DNA of 64,000 nucleotides, taken from assembly GCA_003008705.1 (NCBI GenBank), contig PDUO01000059.1:62001-126000 (forward strand). The letters are read 5' to 3'. Below the pieces are notes generated by a model that was given only the letters and a program-made list of their open reading frames with translations, was not told where the DNA came from and did no database searches. A program made the position numbers and the translations under genes. Source of the stretch: Pezicula radicicola. Lineage: Eukaryota > Ascomycota > Leotiomycetes > Helotiales > Dermateaceae. Positions 11,967-24,255 of the stretch are shown here, one piece after another (position 1 is the first letter of the stretch; every line of letters begins with the position of its first letter).

Positions 11967-14067
11967 TTAGTACAGGCTAGTCATGTACTCCATCCCCACT
12001 TTCCGTATAGTATCATCTTCGACGTAGCTCGTGACATTAGCATCAAAGACAAAATTCTTTGGTGTGTCTTTGGTATACTGCGGCCAAGTGGTTCCATTGA
12101 CTTGATTTTATTGATTAGATTAGATTAGACATAATAAGGAGTTAAAGGGTCATATAAACTTACTGCCTCCATTCAGATTTGGGTTGCCCGTGGCTATGAA
12201 AGTCGCCCACGCAGTAGCCATGGTAGAAGCAAGATCAAAGTAAGACTGAGGTTTGTTTAACCACGGGTTTACATCGTAGTCTGTACCAGTAGTATCGTCA
12301 AATACGAAAACGATCTCCTTTGCATGGGTAGCACCAATAAATCCAGGTATTCCACTAACAAGGACGTTCCAGCGGTATTTGAAAGCTCTAGTTTAAAGGC
12401 TCTTATTAGTACTCACTTCCTATGTTTGATGTCTAAGGGAACTCAGAACTTACGGGACACCATATGTGGCCCATATTTGAGCTGCATAGCGGGTAGGAGA
12501 AATGATCCAATAATCACCTGCAAAGGTGACTCCACGCTTATATTGATATCCTATCTCAGATCCTAAGTCATTCGCGTAAGAAGCAAGGGCCTGATCCGTA
12601 GCATTCTGAGGGTACAGATTTGCGAACTTTTCTGCTACTGTCGAATTAACACCAAGTGATGTAATATATGTCAGGAACTCGGCGTCAGTGTTAATCTTAG
12701 ACGTAGGATAGAAAGTTTCGTTATCGAAGTTATTGCCGGGTATAAAAGCTGATCCTTCATCTGTGTTGCTACCTATTAGATATGGGACTTTCAAAAAGTC
12801 GCCTCGCTCTAACTGGCGTGCCGGAAGGTCAACAACGAAATCGTTATCGAGTACTACTTCTTATTAGTGTATGTAAACCAAAATCTCTTCGGTGGGGATC
12901 TGACTTGGTCCATAACTTGCACCGGATGTTGCAGTAGAGTTAACTAATTCGTTAAGGATATCGATTGGCGCATTTCTCAAGCACTCGAGTGTATCGGCAG
13001 CGTCATCGCAGCCTGTGCCTGCAGTGAGATTGGCATAAACCTCGTCCCAAATAGCAGTAGAGAGGACTAAGAAACGAGTCAATAGTGCAACATAAGTAAA
13101 TAGTTATTGCGGGTTCAAATACACTCTGAAAATGGTGTAAAGCCTGTTGGCGATCCTGATTCGGAGATGGCTCCTCTGAAGAGACCGTCATCGCGACCAT
13201 TATAGGCTAATATTTGAGCGCCGACAGAGCCTGCACCACTGACAATGATATTAGTATAAATCGAGGGAGCTGCAAACAACTACTTACGCGCTGTTACCCC
13301 AAATTGTAACTTTATTTGGGTCTCCACCAAAGGCAGCAATGTTTTCTATGAGAGAAGTCAGCTGGCTTCAACGACCGAGATTGAAGTTTGGAAATGCCTA
13401 CCTTGAATCCAATGTAGCGCCAATCTCTGGTCTCTGAACCCAAGGTTTGCAACTCCTGCTTTCAATATTTCAGATCCGCCCAAGAATCCAAAGGCAGAGC
13501 CACGATAGTTGAAGCTAACAGCCAAGATAGGTACACCTGCCGAGATGGATTCTTGGACTATAAATGAGAAGTTCAAGCGGGGATCGCTACTTCCACCCAT
13601 ATGATATCCACCACCATAAATGTAAACTCCAACTGGTAGAAGTTCATCAGTGTAGTTAGATGGCCGGACAACATTTATAGTCAAACAATCCTCGGATATA
13701 GGTTTCCCAAGTGCAGCAAGTCGTGTAGCATCATTCTAGCTAGGTGTTAATGAATATACCCACTTCGACATTTCAAAGGAGTACTTACACCATAACCATA
13801 ACATATGTTACCAAACTCGGTCGCAGTGTTCGTACCATTCCATGAAGTGTTCAAAGGAGCTGGGAGAGCGAACCTGAGAGGGCCTTGAACTGGTGGAAGC
13901 GCGTAAGGCATGCCTAAGAAGAAGTCTTGGTTGTATGATGAAGAATGGACTCCGGCGTATGTACCATTGAGGACAGTGACCAGTGGTGTCTCTTGTGAGA
14001 CGGACCCAGAGATGCTGCTACCCAAGAGGAGAGCACTCCACAGAAAACGAGTTGTTAGACCGGTCAT
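11967..14067 (-). CDS. secreted carboxylesterase type B
   Basis: Alpha/beta-hydrolase ester hydrolase, probably secreted. Eight exons give 568 residues: 14067-13789, 13735-13402, 13345-13288, 13238-13123, 13066-12905, 12853-12454, 12387-12164 and 12100-11967. The N-terminus has a hydrophobic signal-like segment (FLWSALLLGSSISGSVS). Family blocks are FFLGMPYALPP, SEDCLTINVVRP, YIYGGGYHMGGS (oxyanion hole) and FNYRGSAFGFLGG. The nucleophile elbow is WGNSAGAGSVGA, so the GxSxG motif is G-N-S-A-G where GESAG is usual; an intron splits it between Ala and Gly. The acid appears in GSNTDEGSAFIPG and the His region in IGATHAKEI. Many N-x-S/T sites fit secretion. The exon 5/6 boundary (12904-12854) is the least certain junction. 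Confidence 0.85.
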
Positions 14068-15975
14068 TTTGGTAAAAGAGAGTTCAAAAGTAGCACGACA
14101 CCACTGAATAAGAAAACTGAGGACTTGTTCCCTCTCAAGCTTCTTATATATTTCAAAAAGTAAATTGCATGTTCCATTTTTAAGGTAGCTTCTCCACCAC
14201 TTTCATCCAATGGAAGAATTTCACCATATTACCCACCGAAGTTTTTCCTCAACCTGGCTATGATGCCATCGGAGTCGATTCAGTGTCAGCAGAGTGGAGA
14301 TTGTTGGAGAATCGTTATGATGGATAATCAGACATGAAAGGAAGAATCTTGGCTCAGGAAGAGGAATAATAAGGTTTCTCCACGGACGTCGCCCCTGTCT
14401 TCCGGTGTTTGTACTGTATCTTCTCCACAAACGAGCCGAGCGGCCCGAGCCGTTTGCTCTCAGCGAAATAAAATCCCTTTACAGTACTACCGGTTCCGAT
14501 AATACATTCCTTCGTCCCCCTGGTTTAAAGGGAGTAATTTCGGATCCGGTACGAGTATGTAGAGAATAAAAGTTTGTTCGAGCCAGGGGGGCAGACCAAG
14601 TAAAGAAGTTGGAAGTGTAAGCTAAGAAGAGGTGCAAGGACCAAGTCAAGGGACTTGGCTATCTACCCGAACCACTTGTTATGTCCTAGAAAGCACCCGC
14701 GCCAGCCTTGTATTTAGAATTAGCCCATGTACGGTTCCGTAAAAATACGAAGTACTTACGCCTAGGAAGTATCCGTCTGTTAACATAATTGCCCGTGCTG
14801 TCAGTATTCGACTTGCGCATGAACATGGATAGGAACGGTCATGATGTCATTCTGTCCCCGAACACAGACCACACGTTCGTTAGAGCAAGAGGCGGATAGT
14901 CTCTTTCTCTTGTGAGCCGCAATCATCTAGCACCTGGATTATTTACTATAGTATTGTAAGGCTGATATAATCTCTTCGAAATATTTTAGTAAATGTTTTA
15001 TTAGAGGCTAACAGATCTATTGATGGTTTTGGATTCGCCCCTGTTTGAATGTTTGAGAGATGTTGCGTATATTGTAGAATATGTATGTGAGAGATTGTTA
15101 GCATTAGAATCAGAGGGAGGGAAAGTATAGGTGATAGAAAGCGCAAGGGGTTCTCAAGCTTGAGGATTATGAGGAAAGTATCTTAAAATCTGACGATTAT
15201 CTAGATGTGACGGAGTGATATAAAGGACCACGAAAAGGATAAAATAGTAAAGAGGGGAAATCAAAAGTAGAACAGGGATATAAATTGTGCTAATATTTCG
15301 AATAGAACTCGCGTAGGCTCATGGCGATGTCGACTTAGTTTACTTATCTTTATTGTTCAAGAGTCAAAACTACAACTGCTAATACAAAATAACTAAATCT
15401 ACTTACAGAATAACTACTGGTTCGGTCTTTGTACTATTAAATCTAATACTTTGCAGGCAAACGGTTTGGTAATAGTAGGCTGAGATTCCAAGGTTGTTCG
15501 GGAATAATTCTACGTAGTAAACCTAAATTGATTTTGAAACGAGGACGAGATTTCCAGGCACAGAAGACTCGACATAACTTGATGTCCGTCATACTGGAAA
15601 CACTGGAGACTGAAAAGTTACTTTGCGAGAAAATGTTAGAATATAGAAAGTCTGACACAACTGTTGGTTTCTGGTTCAAACTTCGTGGACCAAGCTAGCT
15701 TTCCTCGAGGGAAAGTTAAGTCATTTAAGCGAACAAGAGAAATTAATTGTGAGGAAGAAGCTAATCGAATATCTACAAGGCTCAAGAACAAGAAACTAAG
15801 TTAATAAGTAGCCTTGGTTGTCCTATAGCTATTACTAACCTTAATACAGCTTCCTATAAATAATGCTTTTAATGCATCTAATATTCTATCAGCCCAAGAC
15901 TAGCGCAAGTCACAAAGAACGCTAACTAAACTTATTACCCCTCTAGCTACAAGAACACTTTAAATTCAGACTAAC
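14068..15975. other. intergenic, with an inverted repeat
   Basis: No gene is supported. The part next to 14067 is the esterase promoter. An inverted repeat (TACCGGTTCCGA at 14488-14499 and TCGGATCCGGTA at 14540-14551) is listed separately. A small perfect hairpin (CCAAGTC, AAGG loop, GACTTGG) lies near 14640-14660. Confidence 0.45.
14488..14551. repeat. inverted repeat, 12-bp arms
   Basis: The arms TACCGGTTCCGA and TCGGATCCGGTA pair at 11 of 12 positions around a 40-bp loop. It could be a transposon relic or chance; no target duplication was found. Confidence 0.4.
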
Positions 15976-16636
15976 CTATAGCATGCTTCTGATAGTCTGT
16001 ACTTGGTGAAGTGTATAAACTGACTTGAAAAGCACAAGATTGATTATAACAGCAATTGGGAATAAAAATGGGGACTTGTAAGGGATTAGCGATATAGCGG
16101 CTCTCGGTCCCGTTTTGAAAGTGGCTCTTCCAGTAAAATTACGAGAAGCCGGCCTATCATCAACGTTGGTGACTCCAGCTCCAGCACTTGCATCAGTTCC
16201 ACTGGCAGCCACGATTATCTGCATTGCCGAGCCTATTTCCTTTACCCATGCTTGAAACATCCTGAGAATGCGGTCCTCACCATATATCTATCCCATTGCC
16301 GCTATTTGTTAAGCTTTATCATCGTCGCCATCTTGTACAATACAAAGAGCGTCAACCTAAAGATATCTCTGCCTGACATGAGTTGTCAGATACAGAGCAT
16401 CTCTGATCGTCCGGGGCAACTCTTCGTTGTGGAATGAAAGACTGCCTGGTTTCTCAAATAGAGATCGAGTTTTTGTTGGCAGGAGGCTAGCAGTAATCTC
16501 TAACACTGGGTGGGAAGTTTCACAAAGATCAATCCAGCTTCTTAACAGACCCAAATCTGTCCGAGGGCCTTCAATTCGTCTTCAAAGAAGGGGCTCCTAA
16601 GATGACGAGGACGGCTGCAGTAGTTGGATATTGGTA
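15976..16636 (-). pseudogene. HET-domain (heterokaryon incompatibility type) gene relic
   Basis: One continuous reading frame translates to recognisable HET-domain sequence interrupted by stops. It reads SWIDLCETSHP, then LPRTIRDALYLTTHVRQRYL, stop, VDALCIVQDGDDDKA, stop, QIAAMG, stop, IYGEDRIL, then AMQIIVAASGTDASAGAGV. In intact HET proteins the corresponding positions are Trp (LWVDALCI) and usually Gln or another polar residue. The three stops (TAG 16357-16359, TAA 16309-16311, TAG 16288-16290) fit TGG-to-TAG and CAA/CAG-to-TAA/TAG changes, which are the CpA-to-TpA type left by RIP. Further stops lie upstream at about 16600. Such proteins mediate non-self recognition; this copy cannot make a full product. 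Confidence 0.72.
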
Positions 16637-16639
16637 AGC

Positions 16640-18287
16640 TCCGATGGGAACCCCATCGTGTCTCCCTATTCATCACCAAGTGACAAGCCAATTAGATGTA
16701 CCTGACAGCATCCATAGCTAAGGCTTCCCAGAAGCTAAGTAATATGATAATAAGCTTGAGTCGTTAGGGATACTAAATGAGATGGATTAAACACAATGAA
16801 GCATTCGATCAAACTTGGAGTAGCATGAGGTTAGACTAAGGGAGATCAATAATTGCATATTTGGCTGTAAATATTGCACATAGATGCTCTGGAAATAGTG
16901 CTATGAGCGCAATGGATACAGCACAAAATTCTAGCTATATACATTATAAAATGACTTTTAAGTGGCAAACGCAAGAAGAGTATCAAACTCGCTGCTTTTC
17001 CTAAGTATGCGAAGACGCCTTATCTCAAAATACATTGGCTTGCGCATTTCCTTATTGGCTTCGTGAATATGAGTATATAAAAGGTTTCGAAAGTTTCTGG
17101 GGTAGCTCTCCTATCGTGATTCTTTGGGTTCTCGTCTTGGAATAAAGTACGGCAATATACTTCTGCCACATCCCCACATCCAACGTACGGTTCTTGAATA
17201 CATCGTCTTCTTTGTTGTCCCATGAGCTTCTGCGCTCTTTCTTTATTTTTACTCCACCTGCCGCATTGCATGTCTATACGCTCGCCCCATCCTGAGGGCC
17301 AAGAATAACTTACAGTCGTCGTTCTTGTAAGTCAGTGAGTACGTATATCACTAATTTTTCTGTTATAAAAGGTTGTAGTAACATCGTTTCCTACCTTTAA
17401 GATAGGACATCGAAATGTAAATACATTTTAGTTTCTATAGTCATGCCGTATATGTTAATTCCATCTACTAGAACGCCTCTAATAATTATTATGCGTAAAT
17501 GCTAGGTTTATGCTTAAGTTTGCTAAAGCATTATATAGGCTGGGTGTCGAGTTAGATAGTTATCTAAGTTTTAAGACTTTGATCCTCTAGTCAGAGACCC
17601 AGGAGGGCAGTCAAGGTTTTGTGTGATCTCCTCTAGCCTTAAATGTCATTAACACTAAGTCTTCTCGACTGTATAGAAGGTTATTAGGCCTATTTGTACC
17701 AAAACCAAATTTTCAAAGAGATATATAGCTTTCAAATAAATACCAACTGGAGGTTCTAGAAGGGCCCTAAGCAACCTAATTTCTTAGGGAAACTACCTAT
17801 ATAGGTTAATTAGCTTTTAGAGATAAACAATTATTATATTACTATTACTAGCCTATATATATTACAATAAACTCTCTAATATAGCTTATTTATTAAAGCT
17901 CTTTAGTATAACTTATCTATAATAGAGAGCTCTCTTCTAACCCTATATTCCTAGCCTATTATAAACTACTACTATAGTGCACCTGTAGTTTAATTTTACC
18001 CCTTAGTAAGACAACATTAAGAGTCTTACCCAGCGAGGCATTTCCGGACACTAACTGTATTAAGACCTACGGAATCAATACCTAGATACTTTTATAGCTA
18101 TATATAGGTCTCTTATATACTAAATTTAGTTATAAGGATATTCGAAGTATAGTATAACTTATAAGCCTGAGGTTATTGAGTTTGTACAAGAACAATAGCT
18201 TAACAACATGTTATATTCGAAAATACTTAGAGCTCTTAATCCTATATTTCTTTTTTTGGGCGGTTTATATTGTTTTTTTCTTCTGTT
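16640..18287. other. AT-rich decayed tract
   Basis: This tract lies between two HET relics. From about 17400 to 18280 it is strongly AT-rich, with many TA steps and short inverted words such as CTATATAGG and TTAATTAGC, and no usable reading frame. It resembles RIP-degraded repeat DNA. No transposase or reverse transcriptase remnant could be read. Confidence 0.45.
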
Positions 18288-18599
18288 TCAGCACAGATGG
18301 GCCCAATAACCTTCCATACGACTGGTTATGTAGTTAGAAGCTGCAATATAGACTTCTTCGACGGACAAGTTGTAGTCTGGTATAACTCCTTCTCCATCGT
18401 CGGCTAGTCCAAGGACTCCGTATACTCTATCACGAGGATCGGCGGTATTAACTTCGACAACTCCTTGTATAAGCTCCCTAAGCTCAAGCTGTTCCTTTCT
18501 TGCTTTCTGTCTCTTATATAAGTTAATCCGTGCTATGCCACGCATACTATAGGCAAAAGGGTCATCATAGGGGGTGGAAGCCAAGAAAAGGCATACTAG
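18288..18599 (-). pseudogene. HET-type protein fragment (middle region)
   Basis: An isolated open stretch of about 100 codons contains LRELIQGVVEVNTADPRDRVYGVLGLADDGEGVIPDYNLS, split here as LRELIQGVVEVNTADPRDRV and YGVLGLADDG. It matches the DPRDRVYGxLGLA...xPDY block that follows the HET domain in many fungal incompatibility-type proteins. No HET domain precedes it on the same strand and the frame closes at a TGA soon after EVYIAASNYI. It is best read as a truncated relic, separate from the one at 16 kb because the fragment order on the minus strand is wrong for a single gene. Confidence 0.65.
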
Positions 18600-21234
18600 T
18601 TATATAGGTAGTCAAAAAGATAGCGAATGTAGCCCGCTCTGAATAATGGATCCAATGCTATTATGAAAGAAAAGAATAGTGTTAGAAAGTATAGAATGGT
18701 CATTTTTAGAGTAACTATATTGATTGTGTGTAGAGCTAATATGTAGGCAGGAAGTGAGGTTATATACAAAAGTGAAGCTTGTGTGGGCCATGTGACTCGG
18801 GATAAGTATTCCTCCGATTCCATTTAATAGAAAGTTAGAAGGCTGTCAGATTGAGGTCATTATAGTTCATGGGGGTTTTCAACCTAACCTGGTCGCTTTA
18901 TCCCCGACCCACAACACATAGCACAGCACATCACGCAGTATAGCACAGCCCAGCACAGCCCACTAGGTTTCCTGTAAGTAGGCTTACTAGGCCGGCAATT
19001 GAGGTGTTCCATAAAGGGGAGGTGAGAGAATTTGCCGAATGCTACTACACTATAGGACAAGGGGGAAAGAAAAAAAAAGGCAAAAATAAAACTGATGCAA
19101 GAGCAAAAACATACAAATCTACCGATCTGAGGCTTATGTATGGCAGAGCGGACAGGGATGCCCAGTTCTCCTCAGTCTATGGTCGTATGTGACTCTCTTT
19201 ACGGTAAATAGATATATGTTTACAAACCTTCAGAAGGCGTAAAGTTCTTCAGTACTAAGTTGCTCAACTTAAGTGCGCTATCTACGTTCAAGCTTGAGTG
19301 AAGGACCGAAACTAATTTAGTTAGTTAAATGCAGTAGATTACTCAAATTCAAGTCCAAGTAAGTCTCCCGAAGTAAGTGGCCTATTTGGATTAGAGCCGG
19401 AGTGAGTTACCTATTATCAACAACCTCAACAGCTCTTAGATTCAGGATCTTCCCACCCCCCACGAAAGACAACTCCATACAGTACATATGATCATTACGC
19501 ACAATTGCCTAGAAAGGGAAAAACTCCGATATGAGCTCTTTGTCGTATTATATTCGTTAACCGATTTAATGAGGCCAAGATAAGTTTTGATTCAACATCC
19601 TTCCTCCCCGACGGCATTTAGGACAACTCCACCAAAAGTTAGCTGCACACGTCTTTTCTATCTATTATAGGAAAGTCTGCGGAATTTAAAGTGCTAGGCG
19701 GTACGTACGGATAAGAGTGATGTCAAGGAGTTCAGCCTTAGTTCTCACTTTTACTTCTAAGGAAGTAACCAAGGCGTAATCAATTTATTTATACTTCTTA
19801 GAAGCGTGTTAGAGATACAATTCGACACACAAAGAGGAATCAAGTCGTCAGTTCAAGAGATGGGGTGATGCGAAAGATCCACGTGTTTTAATTTTCATAA
19901 GGCTGCACTAGTGCCTTATAATAATTGGAGTAAGACCAGGTGCGGCTGCACCTAAGAACTATCCGTTCCCTGCAAGTAAGCACTGAAGTAGCTAGACTAA
20001 CGTATCTAACCTTTTGTGGAGTGCCTGTGCGAGTAACTTCATAACACTCACTTGCTGGAAAAGTCCCGATTTATCGTACATGGAGATGAATTTCAACAAT
20101 GAAAACCTCACATCTGTAACAAAAATGCAAGGCGGTGATCTGGGTCGGATTGAGCGACGCCACCAATATAGAGGCCTTATACGGATCGAAGTTGATAAGT
20201 TCGGAGATATTGAGATTCAGCCCTACTTAATAACAAATAGAGTCCCTTATCTCCAACACAAGTATTGGGTGCCTACGGAATATATTCACTATTAATGAAT
20301 ACGATGTATCACAGGGCTGAACAGCTTCGAATAAATATGAAAAAGGGTTGCGGCAGTTCCTAGTTTTATTTATTTCAAGAGTAGACGTTAGTTCATGATA
20401 TAAGGGCATTTTGAATTGGACAGATCACTTGAACAACCAAGCTGATGTAAATTCTACTTTAAAACTCATCAATGTTTGCCTCTGGGGAGAATAAGTGTGT
20501 AAATTCAAATCCAGCTTCAAAGCAGCCTCTAATTCCAGCCTCTAAACATGACACTTCTTAACCTAGAATAATCCTTTGCATCTTAGATTATCTACCAATA
20601 GCAGGTTTTGATAAGTGCCGCAGCGGTTGATCAGTACAAATATATCTTGACTGGGTTCCACTCTAGGTATAACTCGCAACAGAGTTTAGATACCTACGTA
20701 ATCCCGTGGGACTCAGTGTGCTACTATCCCCAATGTGCCACTTACTGACATCTTCGTTGTCTATGTTAAGCAGAGAATTCCAACTATAGGTAGCATTTTT
20801 TATGGATACATTGTACATGGGGGGAAAGGTCCGACTCAGTTGGATTCAATAATTCGTCCTTGTCCTTCTCCGAGAAAACAGCCTTGGCATACCCTGGAGT
20901 TTGTTTGACTGCATCCTCTATCGAAGAAACATGTTGCAAATCCCGCGAGGTTTTTTTTTTAATTTGGCTAGTAGGTATGAACTGTGCCTCGGAGGGACTT
21001 CTGGATAGGAATGGTGTGGAAGGGTTTTGTGATATTCACGCAGGTATATAAACTTCATTAGGGTAGCGCAAATACCAAGTTACAAGTCTAAACATCAGAT
21101 CTTTCTTTTCTCGTAAAGACCTTTCAGATATTATTTTATCTAGGATGTCCTTGTTTGCAAATAAGCCCATCGACTTTACAAATATGGAGATAGTCAACTC
21201 TTGGCTGTTTCTTAAAATTGCTCATTTACTACGA
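18600..21234. other. intergenic, no gene recognised
   Basis: Short unsupported frames only. A degenerate run of AGCACAGCCC-like units lies at about 18905-18965. The last 200-300 bp are upstream of the P450. A 70-90 codon frame at about 20080-20295 has no recognisable domain. Confidence 0.45.
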
Positions 21235-23241
21235 ATGTATCATTGGCTGTCCGTGGTAACCATTGTTAGTTCCCAAGATCCAGGATATATATACTGAGCT
21301 AATTGACTTGTTCTACTCAAGGCGTTTGTCGCTCTTCTCTTCTTTCGAGTCTTGTACTTGTATCTGTTCCATCCACTGGCGCGATTTAGAGGGCCTCCAT
21401 TAGCGCCACTGTCAAATGTAAAGAGACCCTTACAAATGAACCGTACCCAACTAACAGCACTGTAGGGCTTCTGGTACTACAAGATTCTTAGCGGTCGAGG
21501 GCCGTGGGAGAACCACAAATGGCATGATAAATGGGGTATGTCATTGCATAATTATCTTCTGCATTTTCGCAACACCAGTTATATGATAGCACTAAAAATA
21601 CTACGTATTAGGTCCAATCGTTCGCATAGCACCCAACCACCTAAGTTTCAATACCCACGAAGCCCAGAAGGTCATTTATGGCTTTGGCACTCGTCAAGTC
21701 CCATCCATGGCTAAAGACCCAATATTCTTCACACCCGAAGTTGACCATTCTATGAACATCATTAACGAGACGGACAAAGAGGAACACTCACGTATGCGAC
21801 GGATGCTCAGCTTTGCTTTCAGTAATTCAAACCTGCTCGATAATGAAGAAGTTCTCGTTAGAAGAACGAATGAATTTGTGGAGAGGCTTGGAATAATTGA
21901 AATTGGAGATGGAATGAGAGACATTGACATTGTTAAGGAGTTTAATTATGTTACTTTCAATATCATGGGTAAGCTGTCTCTTGTTTCTGTTTTGTTTTAG
22001 CGAGCTGGTATCAAATAAGTAGATGGATGTTTAACGAGGCGAAATAGGCGAGATGTCCTTCGGTGATTCTTTCGAGTCAAGATTGAAGAAACAACCAGGT
22101 GAGTTGGTCTTTCAGCAGCTTTTGAACTCAGATGGCTAAAACACTACTAGAAAACAAGTATCACTGGGCAGATGTAATTGTCAGAACCACCTACATGAAT
22201 GACGTGATGAGAGCAGTCTGTGTGATCCCCGGCCTATTTTCATTTCTGGAATGGTGGAAAACGGATCATATGAAGAAAACATTGTACCGACATGCCGAGT
22301 ATGCAACAGAACATACTGAAGCGTAAGTAACTAATTCTTCTCCACTACTATCCGGTTATGAAAATGAAGACCATGAGGCTAAGAATCGCAAAGTCGACTG
22401 CAGATGGGAACTAGTCGCAAAGACTTCATGTACCACATCACCAACGCCAAAGGACCACAGGCAACGAATCTCGAGATTGCTTCTCACTTCAACGTCATTA
22501 TGATGGCTGGCGCGGTTACAACAGCAACATTCCTCAGTGGTGTTGCATATTATCTGGGACAAAATAAAGCTGCATTACGTCGATTACAAGAAGAACTTCG
22601 CTCAAAATTCCTTACCTTGGAGGAAATTACTTCCAAAGAGTTAATGAAGTGCGAGTACCTTAATGCGGTCGTCGAAGAAGGTCTGAGAATTTACCCACCT
22701 GCTGGAGCCGGACATCTTTCACGTATTGTTCCAGCCGGCGGCTGTGAAATATCCGGGGAATGGATTCCTGAAGGTGTAAGTCAATTCCCCACGAAACTTC
22801 TGATGTGGGTTTGCTGATCGTTGCATGACCGTTTATAGACTAGAGTTTCCGTCCACCAATGGTCAGTACTGAGAGACACCCGAAATTTCCGAAACCCTGA
22901 TCAATTTATCCCCGAACGGTGGATTCCAAGTGAGCCTTTAGGTCAGCGAGGGGACAGACTGGAAACCAGCTTACCATTCTCTTATGGACCCAGAGGATGC
23001 CTTGGTCGAAAGTAAGAAAAAATTCTTTACATTGCTATTTTGCATTACTTTTAGTAATCGGTTACTGATCTATCGTGAAATTAGCCTCGCTTACCTCGAA
23101 ATGCGAATGGTTCTTGCAAAGATGTTTTGGCAATTTGACTTGATATGGATTAATTCCAAAGAGGTGGATTGGGAGCGCGACACTAAAGGATATACCCTCT
23201 GGGAAAAGCCTGAGCTGAAGATTATCTTAAAAGCTCGTTAG
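21235..23241 (+). CDS. cytochrome P450, CYP65 / isotrichodermin C-15 hydroxylase type
   Basis: Membrane-anchored monooxygenase, probably a tailoring enzyme of the neighbouring cluster. Nine exons give 488 residues: 21235-21264, 21322-21417, 21466-21535, 21612-21968, 22048-22098, 22151-22322, 22415-22775, 22839-23011 and 23085-23241. Exon 1 (30 nt) plus exon 2 build the N-terminal anchor and HPLARFRGPP hinge. Then follow GPWENHKWHDKW, PIVRIAPNHLSFN, the I-helix AGAVTTAT (Val where Glu or Asp is common), the ExxR motif EEGLRIYPP, PERW and the heme loop FSYGPRGCLGRNLA with the Cys ligand. The acceptors at 22150 and 22414 were chosen because they are the ones found that keep frame; nearer AGs give stops. 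The gene ends about 1 kb from the 3' end of the PKS-NRPS pseudogene and points towards it. Confidence 0.82.
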
Positions 23242-24255
23242 AAGCGACGAGAGCTTAAGCAAGTCGCTTGATATTCCCCTTTCTCGGTTGTTGACTTTTG
23301 TCACTTATGTGTACCTTAAAGTGGACTTTGAGAACGGAAGCATGAATTCGGGAATGCGATGCGAATTCAATACAATCTATCATCCTATTTACAGGTTCAG
23401 TAAAATGTTGTTACGGTATGGCTATGTACAGTACTTTCGTACGAAACGTACAAGTTGCGAAGTGATGGTCACTTGTCTATTGCGATCTAACTATTTTATA
23501 TACTTACTTAAAGTAGGCAAAAGCCCAAAAAGATACTGGACAATGTGTCTTTTGAAATAGTTAAGATGATGCTAATAGATTAGGAGGGCTACAAAAGCAT
23601 TTAATTCTAAGGGCACATGATAGAACCAACAAGATCACCTGATGGGGCTTAGCACTAGCCGTGTTAGTCAGTCCACCTTGGTTTTCCTTTCTTTTTCTTC
23701 CGACGCGACTCACGGCTTTAGCACTTTGCTAGACTACAAGACATACTCATTTCCCCCTACAATCACTAATCATTAATCGTTTGTGCATTGCCCTCATAGA
23801 CCACAACTCAAATATTCACGATGCAAAATTACGCACAGAGATTTGCCCGACCTGTCGTGTGAGTACCATTCAGGGGCATCCAAGAGACTCGCAGAGAAAA
23901 ATCGTCATCCTTTCTGGACTCGAGTATCTTCCACGACTTAAAAAGAACATTGGAAATAGAACGAAGTTGGTAGTGGTAGAATCATTTCTGGAGAATTCGT
24001 CAATACTTTGTACCCGAAGCACCAAAAGGCCTTTCGGAATCGTCACCGACGGCATATCATGGTCTTGACAGAATGAATGTAGACGCGCAATGACGATTCT
24101 TGTATCCATAAACGACACGACTACCTATTTTAAAAGCAAAAATCAAACACAGAATCCCATTAACCCCTGGCACCAGTTTTGTGCACGAATTGACAGCCGG
24201 AAACAGGAAAAATACAACAGAAGACAAGCAAGACAAATGAAAAATCAGATACAAT
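23242..24255. other. intergenic between convergent P450 and PKS-NRPS pseudogene
   Basis: No domain-bearing frame is recognised on either strand. Two unsupported frames of about 90 codons overlap each other on opposite strands. Confidence 0.45.

Noticed and set aside
20014..20295. 93-codon frame as a possible small gene
   Set aside because: The frame opens on TTG, has no domain, signal or splice partner, and lies in decayed DNA.
22099..22415. Apparent frameshifts in the CYP65-like P450 around exons 5-7
   Set aside because: Nearest AG acceptors gave stops, but acceptors at 22150 and 22414 restore one continuous frame with all P450 motifs, so the gene is treated as intact.
23781..24118. Overlapping 80-95 codon frames between the P450 and the synthase
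   Set aside because: They run on opposite strands over the same bases, which is typical of chance frames, and neither resembles a known family.
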